Source of the DNA: Mycolicibacterium neworleansense
GTDB lineage: Bacteria > Actinomycetota > Actinomycetes > Mycobacteriales > Mycobacteriaceae
Assembly (NCBI RefSeq): GCF_001245615.1
Contig: NZ_CWKH01000002.1
Coordinates: 1,302,001-1,366,000 of the forward strand
Reading direction: 5' to 3'
Length of the DNA stretch: 64,000 nt
The notes beneath the pieces are model-generated. The model was not told the origin of the DNA. It was given only the letters and a program-made list of their open reading frames with translations, and ran no database searches. A program made the translations under genes and the position numbers. Shown here piece by piece: positions 7,178 through 15,059 of the stretch (the stretch's first letter is position 1; every line of letters starts with the position of its first letter).

Positions 7178-8155
7178 TCAGGGTTGGGGCTTTTCGATGA
7201 CGTCGTCGGGGACCGCCGTGTCGTTGGCCAGCGCGGTGAAAAGGCGCCCGGCCGCGTCGCTGTCCCACACCACTACCGAGCCCGAGTCGCCGCCGGTGAA
7301 CTCACCGATCGGCACCGTGGTGGTCACCATGTCGTCCCCGTGCATCGCCCAGGCCAGCCGGCCGAGGTCCCAGACGTGGGCGTCCTCGTCGACGGCGACC
7401 GAGTCGGTGGCGGCCCGTGCCATCGGCTGCCACCGCAACGGGTTCAACAACACCTCTGGGCTGGTGGCCCGGTGCAGCAGCGCCGACATGAACGCCCGCT
7501 GGTTGATCATGCGGTCCAGGTCGGCGCGCGGCGTCGCCCGGGTGCGGACGTAGCCGAGCGCGCTGCGCCCGTCGAGCTCCTGGCAGCCGGCCGGCAGGTC
7601 GATCCCGGCCAGCGGGTCGCTGATCGGTTCGGCGGGGCACATCCTCACCCCGCCGACCGCGTCGACGAGTGCGGCGAATCCGTCGAACCCGATCTCGGCG
7701 TAGTGGTCCAGGTGCAGACCGGTCGCGAGCTCGACGGTCTGGGCCAGCAGCGGCGCACCGCCCAGGGAGAACGCCGCGTTGACCTTGTCCTCGCCGTAGC
7801 CGGGGATCGGCAGGTACGAATCCCGGGGGATCGACACCATGGTGGCCGGGGTGCCCGAACCGATGCCGGGAATGTGCACCAGCAGGATCGTGTCGGTGCG
7901 GCCGTTGCCGATATCCCCGCCGGTGGCCAGGTCGGCCTGCTGCTCGGGGCTGAGGTGCTGACGGCTGTCCGACCCGACCAGCAGCCACGTGGTGCCGTGG
8001 GCTGGACCGGGACGCTCGGGGTAATCGGCCAGGGCCGGGATGCGGTGCAGCGACGAGTCGATCCAGAACCCGCCGCCGATCACGCCCAGCACGGCGACCA
8101 GCAGCACGGCCAGCAGGATGCGGCCCCAGTGGCGGCGCCGGCGGGGCTTGCGCAC
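7178..8155 (-). CDS. LytR-CpsA-Psr family protein, Rv3840 position; apparent 5' frameshift
   Basis: 325 aa from a GTG at 8155. A positively charged start (RKPRRRRHWGR) leads into one membrane helix (about residues 12-31) and an extracytoplasmic LCP domain with WLLVGSDSR, GRTDTILLVHIPG, the arginine motif SIPRDSYLP and DKVNAAFSLGG. LCP enzymes attach polymers such as arabinogalactan to peptidoglycan. A GTG at 8265 opens a different frame whose 36 codons (DDFTASGGHPDP...RRDPH) look like the cytoplasmic N-terminus of such a protein; one extra base near 8155 would fuse the two. The gene may therefore be frameshifted, or start at 8155. In M. tuberculosis, Rv3840 at this locus is much shorter. Confidence 0.82.
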   Translation of the reverse strand: MRKPRRRRHWGRILLAVLLVAVLGVIGGGFWIDSSLHRIPALADYPERPGPAHGTTWLLVGSDSRQHLSPEQQADLATGGDIGNGRTDTILLVHIPGIGSGTPATMVSIPRDSYLPIPGYGEDKVNAAFSLGGAPLLAQTVELATGLHLDHYAEIGFDGFAALVDAVGGVRMCPAEPISDPLAGIDLPAGCQELDGRSALGYVRTRATPRADLDRMINQRAFMSALLHRATSPEVLLNPLRWQPMARAATDSVAVDEDAHVWDLGRLAWAMHGDDMVTTTVPIGEFTGGDSGSVVVWDSDAAGRLFTALANDTAVPDDVIEKPQP

Positions 8156-8290
8156 CGGTGCGGGTCGCGGCGGATCACCTGGGACGGCTCGGCGTCACGG
8201 CGGCGCGGTCCCGGACGCCGCGAGCGCGGGTCGGGATGTCCCCCTGAGGCGGTGAAGTCGTCCACAGCAGAAATGTACGTGCCGAAGTCG

Positions 8291-9055
8291 TTATCGCAGC
8301 CAGCTCAGATGATCAGCCACCAGCGCGTACCCGACGAAGGCCACGGCATCGATCAACGTATGGGCGATGATCAGCGGCCACAGCCGCCCCGTGCGCTGCC
8401 ACGCGTAGCCGAACACCAAGCCCATCACCACGTTGCCCAGTCCCGCGCTGTAGCCCTGATACAGGTGATATGCGCCGCGCAGCAGGCTGGAGATCACCAG
8501 CGCCCGCCCGGGGCTCACATCGAGCTGGCGCAGCCGGGTCAGCAGGAACCCGACCACGATGATCTCTTCGGCCCAGCCGTTGGCGAATGCCACACCGAGC
8601 AGCATCGGGATCCGCCACCACGTGTCGTACAGTTCGGCCGGCTCGACGTCGGCACTCAGTCCCAGCATGCGGGCCAGTACGTAGAAGCCCAGTCCGGGCA
8701 GGCCGATGAGCGCGGCCAGGCCCAGCCCGCCCAGCCCGTCGGCGCGCCACTGCGGGCGCGACAACCCGATCGCTGCCGGTCCGAAACCGCTGCGCCACAA
8801 CAGGTACAGGGCCAGCGCGCCCCAGGCCAGGAGCTGCAGGACCACGGCCAGGTGCAGGCCGAGGTCGATCAGGTCGAACGGGGAGCGCTTCGGGTTGAGT
8901 GCGACGGTCTTCCCCGACAGGCCCAGCAGGACCGCTTCGATGAGCCGCAGGATCGCGGTATAGGCGCTGAGCCCGAACGTCACCGCGAGTACGACGGCGA
9001 TCTCGATCTTGAGCGTGCGGCGCTGCGGCTCGAGTTGGTCGTGGGGCCCGGTCAC
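8291..9055 (-). CDS. CPBP (CAAX/Abi) family intramembrane metalloprotease
   Basis: 254 aa, GTG start, six to eight predicted membrane helices. The family's conserved motifs appear in order: WAEEIIVVGFLL (EExxx motif, near residue 163), the histidine motif RGAYHLYQG, and AHTLID near the C-terminus. These Glu and His residues form the putative intramembrane metal site. Bacterial members are linked to protease or immunity functions, but the substrate cannot be predicted here. It lies between the LCP gene and the DUF2470 gene on the same strand. Confidence 0.85.
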   Translation of the reverse strand: MTGPHDQLEPQRRTLKIEIAVVLAVTFGLSAYTAILRLIEAVLLGLSGKTVALNPKRSPFDLIDLGLHLAVVLQLLAWGALALYLLWRSGFGPAAIGLSRPQWRADGLGGLGLAALIGLPGLGFYVLARMLGLSADVEPAELYDTWWRIPMLLGVAFANGWAEEIIVVGFLLTRLRQLDVSPGRALVISSLLRGAYHLYQGYSAGLGNVVMGLVFGYAWQRTGRLWPLIIAHTLIDAVAFVGYALVADHLSWLR

Positions 9056-9101
9056 CGGAGCTACGGTAGCGGCGCCCGGGCGACGGGGCGGCTCGTGCGG
9101 G

Positions 9102-9896
9102 TCAGATCCGACGGGCGCGCAGGCCGTTGAGGAACGGGCAGCCCATCAACACCCGGATGGCCTGGCTCAGGCCGCTGACGTCGTCGACGGGTTTGGGGAA
9201 GGGCAGCCGCACGTCGTGGTCGCCGTGCTCGTTCTCCACCCGCAACTGCACGCCGTAACGGTCCAGGCCCAGCGGGCGGACCCGGCCCTGGCGCAGGGCC
9301 ATCGGCAGCCGGGTGGCCAGGCGCTCCACCACGTCGCGGTGGGAGGACTCCATGTGCTGCAGCCACCCGGATTCCATCGCGCAGAACGGATCGGGGCGGG
9401 CCTTGAGCAGTGCCCCGAGGCCGACCGACTCGGCACCGGTGGAATCGGCCACCACCACCGACTCGATTTCCAGCCGCATCAAGGTGTAGCTGTCGTCGTC
9501 CGGTCCGGCATCCGACTGACCGCGTGAGTTCACTTGCAGCAGGGCCGGATTCGGGTTCTCGGCAGCGACGATGTCGAGCAGGGCCGTCACCTCGGCACCG
9601 GGTACATGCTGCAGGCGGCCGCGGATCCACACCAGGGAGCGCACCGGTTCGCGCAGCGGCAGCGGGGCGTAGTCCGTCATCTCCAGCACGGCCTGGATCC
9701 CGGCCGAGCCGGACGACATCGCCATGCCGGCCAGCGGACTGGCCTCGGGGACCGTGATCGCGAAAGACCCGTCGTCGAGCAGGTGGTGAACGGGTGAGGC
9801 GACCGGCTCGATGCCCTCGACCGCGAGCATGGCACCGCCGCCTCGTGCGCACGCGCTGCGGATCCGCTCGGCTGTCGTCGGTGTCGCTATGGCCAT
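9102..9896 (-). CDS. DUF2470 protein, Rv3839 homologue, predicted IdeR-regulated
   Basis: 264 aa from ATG at 9896 (MAIATPTTAERIRSACARGG). The N-terminal half resembles a split-barrel FMN/haem-binding fold and the C-terminal half matches DUF2470 (SHRDVVERLA, VRLPFPKPVDD). DUF2470 proteins include haem-oxygenase-like and pyridoxamine-oxidase-related members. The M. tuberculosis orthologue Rv3839 belongs to the IdeR regulon, and an excellent iron box stands 30-53 bases upstream here, so iron-limited induction is likely. Enzymatic activity is unknown. Confidence 0.82.
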   Translation of the reverse strand: MAIATPTTAERIRSACARGGGAMLAVEGIEPVASPVHHLLDDGSFAITVPEASPLAGMAMSSGSAGIQAVLEMTDYAPLPLREPVRSLVWIRGRLQHVPGAEVTALLDIVAAENPNPALLQVNSRGQSDAGPDDDSYTLMRLEIESVVVADSTGAESVGLGALLKARPDPFCAMESGWLQHMESSHRDVVERLATRLPMALRQGRVRPLGLDRYGVQLRVENEHGDHDVRLPFPKPVDDVSGLSQAIRVLMGCPFLNGLRARRI

Positions 9897-9925
9897 CTCG
9901 CCGCCTTCGAAACTAGGTGAGGTGA

Positions 9926-9949
9926 TTAGGTGAGGTAAGCCTAACTTAA
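9926..9949. promoter_or_regulatory. IdeR iron box upstream of the Rv3839 homologue
   Basis: Two overlapping 19-mers fit the consensus TTAGGTTAGGCTAACCTAA at 15 of 19 positions each: 9926-9944 (TTAGGTGAGGTAAGCCTAA) and 9931-9949 (TGAGGTAAGCCTAACTTAA). Further AGGTGAGGT half-sites extend left to about 9913. The placement right before the DUF2470 gene suits repression by Fe-IdeR. Rv3839 is an established IdeR target. Confidence 0.8.
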
Positions 9950-10041
9950 CTGCGCGCGGCGACGCGGGCAAGGCTTTCGTGAAACACCGGCGGCGGGCTC
10001 ATCAACCGATCGCGCAGTCGTTCACCCGATAGGGTTGGGAC

Positions 10042-10913
10042 GTGCCGCGCATCGCCTACCTCGGACCGGAGGGGACCTTTACCGAGTTGGCGTTACTGCA
10101 GATGGTGGCGCACGAGATGGTGCCCGGACTGCAGTCGGCACCCGGTGACGGCAAAGACCGATTCACGCCCGTGCTCACCGACAGCACCCCCGGCGCACTG
10201 GCCGCGGTCCGCGACGGCCGCGCCGACTACGCCTGCGTGCCGATCGAGAACTCGATCGAGGGATCGGTGCTGCCGACGCTGGACAGCCTGGCGGTCGGGC
10301 AACCGCTGCAGATCTATGCCGAGCTGACGCTCGACGTCGCCTTCACGATCGTCATCCGGCCCGGGCACAGCGGGCCGGTGCGGACCGTGGCCGCCTTCCC
10401 GGTGGCGCTGGCACAGGTGCGCCGATGGCTGGCCGCCAACCTGCCCGATGCCGCGATCGTGCCGGCCACGTCCAATGCCGCGGCCGCCCATGAGGTCGCA
10501 GAAGGCAACGCCGAGCCAACGCCCGAACCCGCTTCGTCCTGGTCGGCCCTCCCGGCGTACCGCCCCCGGCCACCGGCGCCGACCGCACCTCGGTGGTGCT
10601 GCGACTGGACAACACCCCGGGCGCCCTGGTCACGGCGATGACGGAATTCTCGATCCGCGACATCGACCTCACCCGCATCGAATCCCGGCCCACCAGAACC
10701 GAGCTGGGCACGTACATGTTCTTCCTGGACTGCGTGGGACACATCGACGACGATTCGGTGGCCGAGGCACTCAAAGCGCTCCACCGACGTTGTACCGATG
10801 TGCGATATCTGGGTTCCTGGCCGACCGGAGCGAGCGCGGGTGCGCCCCCGCCTCCTCTGGACGAGGCCACACGGTGGTTGGAAGGTTTGCGTGACGGGAC
10901 GGGCGGCTCATGA
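10042..10913 (+). pseudogene. pheA: Prephenate dehydratase, disrupted by internal deletion
   Basis: Frame 1 (10042 to about 10510) encodes a normal PheA N-terminus (MPRIAYLGPEGTFTELAL, CVPIENSIEGSVLPTLD). From about 10521 the conserved sequence continues in another frame: NARTRFVLVG, then the ACT regulatory domain (LDNTPGALVTAMTEF, RIESRPTRTELGTYMFF) to 10913. Compared from memory with M. tuberculosis PheA (Rv3838c, about 321 aa), roughly 28 residues around TSPLAAARWGLAAL are missing, a net loss near 73 bases that shifts the frame. Read as it stands, the product is a 199-aa truncated protein. The enzyme converts prephenate to phenylpyruvate, so the mutation predicts Phe auxotrophy unless it is an assembly error. 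The stop overlaps the next gene (ATGA). Confidence 0.85.
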
Positions 10914-11599
10914 GCGGACGGTTGATCCTCGTCCGCCACGGACAGTCCCACGGCAACGTCGCCCGGCGTCTGGACACCCGGCCGCCCGGTGCCGAGCTGA
11001 CCGACGTCGGCCACGACCAGGCCCGGCGCTTCGCCGGAACGCTGAGTCAGCCCCCGTCGATCCTGGCGCACTCGGTGGCTCGGCGCGCCGCGCAGACCGC
11101 GGCCGGTATCGGTTACGAAACCGGCCTGGTCCCATTCGAATTCGAAGGGGTCCACGAAGTTCAGGTCGGTGAGCTTGAGGATCGCAGCGACGACGACGCC
11201 GTCGCCGAGTTCAACCGAATCTACGAACGCTGGCACCGCGGCGAGCTGGACGTGCCGATGCCCGGCGGCGAGAGCGCCGATGCGGTCCTGGCCCGGTACG
11301 TGCCGGTGCTGACCGAACTCCGGTTGCGCTACCTCGACGACCACGACTTCAACAGCGACATCGTGCTGGTGAGCCACGGTGCGGCGATCAGGTTGGTGGC
11401 CGCCGTCCTGGCCGGTGTCGACGGCAGCTTCGCCCTCGACCATCACCTGGCCAACACCGAATCGATTGTGCTGGCACCGATCACCGACGGGCGCTGGAGC
11501 TGTGTGCAGTGGGCGGCGAAGACCCCGCCGTTCTATCCGGAGCCCGCAGCCACACCGGTTCTGGACGCGGTGACGTCCGAAACCGACCCGATGGGCTAG
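10910..11599 (+). CDS. Histidine phosphatase (phosphoglycerate mutase-like), Rv3837c homologue
   Basis: 229 aa. The N-terminal RHG signature (LILVRHGQSHGN) carries the phosphorylated His near residue 10, and the second catalytic His is in VLVSHGAAIR. This is the cofactor-dependent PGM / acid phosphatase branch. The substrate is not predictable, since many mycobacterial members are broad phosphatases. Its ATG overlaps the pheA stop, so translation may be coupled to pheA. It converges with the Cys-rich gene with a four-base overlap of the stops. Confidence 0.88.
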   Translation: MSGRLILVRHGQSHGNVARRLDTRPPGAELTDVGHDQARRFAGTLSQPPSILAHSVARRAAQTAAGIGYETGLVPFEFEGVHEVQVGELEDRSDDDAVAEFNRIYERWHRGELDVPMPGGESADAVLARYVPVLTELRLRYLDDHDFNSDIVLVSHGAAIRLVAAVLAGVDGSFALDHHLANTESIVLAPITDGRWSCVQWAAKTPPFYPEPAATPVLDAVTSETDPMG

Positions 11600-11799
11600 G
11601 CGTACCGACGGATCGAGAGCACGCCCTCATCGGCACATGTGCACCCGACCGCCTCGCAGTCGATGCTGAAGGTGTGCGCTGCTTCCGGGGTGGTGCAGCC
11701 GGCGTCCGTGCACTCCACGCGGTACCGGACATGGTGGATCACGGTGCCGTGGCAATGCTCCAGACCGGCTGCGCACTCCCGGCACTGGATGGTGGTCAT
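11596..11799 (-). CDS. Cys-rich small protein, probable metal-binding
   Basis: 67 aa with eight cysteines (residues 6, 9, 16, 30, 35, 48, 53 and 55) and several histidines, arranged CRECAAGLEHCHG... and CEAVGCTC. This suggests one or two structural zinc sites. There is no signal peptide or membrane helix. Third codon positions are mostly G/C and the frame is closed neatly against the upstream zincin gene and the convergent phosphatase. Similar small proteins are conserved in mycobacteria, but no function is known to me. Confidence 0.7.
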   Translation of the reverse strand: MTTIQCRECAAGLEHCHGTVIHHVRYRVECTDAGCTTPEAAHTFSIDCEAVGCTCADEGVLSIRRYA

Positions 11800-11844
11800 A
11801 GCCCGTTGATAGCACTGCGGGCCGACAAAACGCGGTTGCCGCGC

Positions 11845-12195
11845 CTAGCCCCAGCCCAGTTCGTGGAGCCGCTCGTCATCGATCCCGAAATGGTGTGCGA
11901 TCTCGTGGATCACCGTGATCGCCACCTCGTCGACCACGTCGGCCTCGCTCTCGCAGAAATCCAGCAGGGCCTCGCGATAGATCGTGATGGTGTCCGGCAG
12001 TGATCCGGCGTACCAGGAATCCCGCTCGGTCAATGCCACACCCCGGTACAGGCCCAGGATCTCGGGCTCGTCGGGATCGCGATCCTCGACCAGGATCACG
12101 ACGTTGTCGATCGCGGCGGCCAACTGCGGCGGGATCAGGTCGAGTGCGTCGGATACCAGCTCGTCGAATCGCTGCGAGCTCATCCGCACCGGCAC
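11845..12195 (-). CDS. Zincin-like metallopeptidase family protein, Rv3836 homologue
   Basis: 116 aa. The sequence HEIAHHFGIDDERLHELG near the C-terminus is the HExxHxxG zinc site of the small minimal zincin family (DUF1025 type). The remaining sequence (FDELVSDALDLIPPQL, LGLYRGVALTERD) is characteristic of the family. A substrate is not known. The start may be GTG 12195, GTG 12189 (giving VRMSSQRF, closest to the M. tuberculosis start) or ATG 12183. It follows the Rv3835 homologue on the same strand by a few bases, so the two are likely co-transcribed. Confidence 0.87.
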   Translation of the reverse strand: MPVRMSSQRFDELVSDALDLIPPQLAAAIDNVVILVEDRDPDEPEILGLYRGVALTERDSWYAGSLPDTITIYREALLDFCESEADVVDEVAITVIHEIAHHFGIDDERLHELGWG

Positions 12196-12198
12196 GGG

Positions 12199-13614
12199 CT
12201 AGGGCCCCGGTGGTACGGGGACCGGCTCACCCGGCGGCGGTCCCGCGGGCGGTGCCCCGGCGTCGGGGGCGGGTGCCGGTGCCGGTGCCTGCTCGGGCGG
12301 CGGCGGGTTGAAGGTGTTGCCCTGCGGGGGAGCCGGCGCCGCCGTGGTGGTGGCCTGCGGCATGTGCTGGCCGCCCGATGACGAGCCCGACGAGCTCGAC
12401 GAACCCGAGGAGCCGGACGAACCCGACGAGCTCGACGACGAACCCGAGCTCGAGGAACCCGAACCCGACGAGCCGGATGAGGACGAGGACCCCGAGGAAC
12501 TCGACGACGACGACGAGTCGTCGACATCGGGCATCGGGATGGGCTCCATGTTGAGCCGCTCCTCCGGAATGTCGGGCGGTGCGACCGGCGGCTGCCCGTT
12601 GATCATCAGCGGTCCCTTGGCGCTGTTGACCAGGGTCGACCACCCGCCGTTGCCCAGGGTGGCGCCGATGCTGCAGGACACCTGGTGGCTGCCGGCCGAC
12701 CAGCTGGGCAGCGAGATCGTGCTGTAGCTCAGGGCCAGTGTGGTGGTGCGCAATTGGACCGGGGCCAGGTAGGCGTCGGTCTGCGCGGTGCAGGCGTCCT
12801 TGATGAAGTTGTCCTGGTCGCCCTCCGAGGGCAGCCCGCCGGGGAACTTCTCGGCGAGGTTGACCGCGCCGGTGACCTCCATGGCGTGCGGTGCCGCGCA
12901 GTCGACCGGGACATCGGTGGGCTGGTTGGTGGCGGCGTCGATGCCGAGGCACGTGCCTGCGGGCCACACCTTCGATTGATCGACTTCGGAGACCTTGCCC
13001 GCCGATTCCAGCTGACTGTCGCCGGGGCCGAGCAGCTGAAGGCCGCACAGCATGCGCCGCTCACCGGACTGCTTCCAGGCTTTTTCACCCGACCACAGCA
13101 GGCCGATCGTGTACTTGCCGTTCGGGTCGTACTTGGGACCCAGATATCCGCGCACCGACGGGGTGCACTGCTCCTGGCTGATCTGCTTGATCCGGTCCAC
13201 CGACGGAGGCGGGGCGCCCGGGCCGTACTCGCTGCCGGGGAACGTGCGCATGTCGACTGCCTGGGCGACCTCGAAGCGGTGGTTGTCCTTGCAGTCGACG
13301 ATGTGCGCGGCGTCAGGGTTGCGGCCGGGCCAGTTCAGGCAGTCGCCACGCTTGACGTGATTGAAGGTGTCGTTGCCGCGCGGGCCGAGGGCGATCGCGC
13401 CCGGTCCGGAGTTGGATCCCTCGCTGCGGGGCAAGGCGGTGATCAGGCCGGCGATGAGCAGGGCGCCGAGTGCGGTCAACAGCAGCGCACGTCGCGTCGA
13501 CGCGGCTGCCAGACTCTGCCACCAGGGTTCCCTCGCGGGTCGTTCGTCCGGCTGAGGTTCGGTGAGCAGGCCCCCGCTCTCGGGGTGTTCGGGGTGCTCG
13601 GGTGCTTCCAACAT
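12199..13614 (-). CDS. Septum formation-family membrane protein, Rv3835 homologue, with Ser/Gly and Pro-rich tail
   Basis: About 471 aa from ATG 13614 (GGGAGG just upstream; the next codon, TTG, is an alternative with better spacing). Cytoplasmic segment, one membrane helix (about residues 41-61), then two extracytoplasmic Cys-containing repeats ([11 protein letters not shown] and [11 protein letters not shown], each followed by VDC and an H-E-V/T motif) typical of the septum-formation domain. The tail holds an almost pure Ser/Gly run (about residues 363-417) and then a Pro/Ala-rich end. Such tails suit crossing the cell wall. Precise role unknown. Confidence 0.82.
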   Translation of the reverse strand: MLEAPEHPEHPESGGLLTEPQPDERPAREPWWQSLAAASTRRALLLTALGALLIAGLITALPRSEGSNSGPGAIALGPRGNDTFNHVKRGDCLNWPGRNPDAAHIVDCKDNHRFEVAQAVDMRTFPGSEYGPGAPPPSVDRIKQISQEQCTPSVRGYLGPKYDPNGKYTIGLLWSGEKAWKQSGERRMLCGLQLLGPGDSQLESAGKVSEVDQSKVWPAGTCLGIDAATNQPTDVPVDCAAPHAMEVTGAVNLAEKFPGGLPSEGDQDNFIKDACTAQTDAYLAPVQLRTTTLALSYSTISLPSWSAGSHQVSCSIGATLGNGGWSTLVNSAKGPLMINGQPPVAPPDIPEERLNMEPIPMPDVDDSSSSSSSSGSSSSSGSSGSGSSSSGSSSSSSGSSGSSGSSSSSGSSSGGQHMPQATTTAAPAPPQGNTFNPPPPEQAPAPAPAPDAGAPPAGPPPGEPVPVPPGP

Positions 13615-13769
13615 TGCCTCCCATTGTGACAGGCGTGTCAGCCTCTGTGACAAGTGATGCGGTTGTAATGTTGCGAGGTTGTGCCCGGCGGCCGTCACCC
13701 TCGACCGGTGCCGCGGCAACGACCACCTCAGATGTACGTCGCCGCACTTCAAAAAGTAGGGTTGCGCCC

Positions 13770-15026
13770 GTGATCGACCTCAAGCTGCTGCGCGACAATC
13801 CCGACACCGTCCGTGCATCGCAACGGGCTCGCGGGGAGGACCCGGCGCGTGTCGACGCGCTGTTGCAGGCCGATACGGCGCGGCGGGCCGCGATTTCCAC
13901 GGCCGACAACCTGCGCGCCGAACAGAAGGCCGCCAGCAAGCTGGTGGGCAAGGCGACGCCTGAGGAGCGTCCGGCCCTGCTCCAGCAGGCGAAGGACCTC
14001 GCCGAACAGGTCAAGGCCGCCGAGGCGGCCCAGGCCGAGGCCGAGAACGCCTTCACCGCCGCGCACATGGCGATCGGCAACGTGATCATCGACGGCGTGC
14101 CGGCCGGCGGCGAGGACGACTTCGTGCTGCTCGACACCGTCGGCGAGCCCCGGGCGATCGAGAACCCCAAGGATCATCTCGAACTGGGTGAGACGCTCGG
14201 GCTGATCGACATGGAACGCGGCGCCAAGGTGTCGGGTTCGCGGTTCTACTTCCTCACCGGGCACGGTGCGCTGCTGCAACTGGGCCTGCTGCAGCTGGCC
14301 ACCCAGGTGGCCGTGAAGAACGGCTTCACGCTGATGATCCCGCCGGTGCTGGTGCGCCCAGAAGTCATGGCGGGCACCGGATTCCTCGGCGCGCACGCCG
14401 ACGAGATCTACCGGCTGGAAGCCGACGACATGTATTTGGTCGGCACCTCGGAGGTGCCGCTCGCCGGCTACCACTCAGGCGAGATCCTGGATCTGTCCGG
14501 CGGACCGCTTCGGTATGCCGGGTGGTCGTCGTGCTTCCGGCGCGAGGCCGGCAGCTACGGCAAGGACACCAGGGGCATCATCCGGGTGCACCAGTTCGAC
14601 AAGGTCGAGGGCTTCATCTACTGCAAGCCCGAAGACGCCGAGGCCGAGCACCAGAAGCTGCTCGGCTGGCAGCGTGAGATGCTGGCCGCCATCGAGGTGC
14701 CCTACCGGGTGATCGACGTCGCCGCAGGCGATCTCGGCTCGTCGGCGGCGCGCAAGTACGACTGCGAGGCGTGGGTCCCGACCCAGCAGACCTACCGCGA
14801 GCTCACCTCCACCTCGAACTGCACGACGTTCCAGGCCCGGCGGTTGGCCACCCGCTACCGCGACGAGAACGGAAAGCCGCAGATCGCCGCGACCCTCAAC
14901 GGGACGCTGGCCACCACCCGCTGGCTGGTGGCGATCCTGGAGAACCATCAGCAACCCGATGGCAGTGTGAGGGTCCCCGACGCGCTGGTGCCCTTCGTCG
15001 GCACTCCGGTGCTGGAACCCCGGTAA
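13770..15026 (+). CDS. serS: Seryl-tRNA synthetase
   Basis: 418 aa; charges tRNA-Ser (and tRNA-Sec where present) with serine. It starts [18 protein letters not shown] at GTG 13770. The N-terminal coiled-coil arm spans about residues 25-105. Class II motifs follow: motif 1 around [26 protein letters not shown], motif 2 in [19 protein letters not shown], and motif 3 in [17 protein letters not shown]. Length equals the M. tuberculosis enzyme (Rv3834c). Divergent from the Rv3835 homologue, with about 155 bases between them for promoters. Confidence 0.97.
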   Translation: MIDLKLLRDNPDTVRASQRARGEDPARVDALLQADTARRAAISTADNLRAEQKAASKLVGKATPEERPALLQQAKDLAEQVKAAEAAQAEAENAFTAAHMAIGNVIIDGVPAGGEDDFVLLDTVGEPRAIENPKDHLELGETLGLIDMERGAKVSGSRFYFLTGHGALLQLGLLQLATQVAVKNGFTLMIPPVLVRPEVMAGTGFLGAHADEIYRLEADDMYLVGTSEVPLAGYHSGEILDLSGGPLRYAGWSSCFRREAGSYGKDTRGIIRVHQFDKVEGFIYCKPEDAEAEHQKLLGWQREMLAAIEVPYRVIDVAAGDLGSSAARKYDCEAWVPTQQTYRELTSTSNCTTFQARRLATRYRDENGKPQIAATLNGTLATTRWLVAILENHQQPDGSVRVPDALVPFVGTPVLEPR

Positions 15027-15059
15027 ACCTCCACACCGCGGCCCAGTAGTACTGCGGAC

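Noticed and set aside
12685..13629. 314-codon plus-strand frame opposite the Rv3835 homologue
   Set aside because: No Shine-Dalgarno or recognisable features. The minus strand has a clear membrane protein with Cys repeats.
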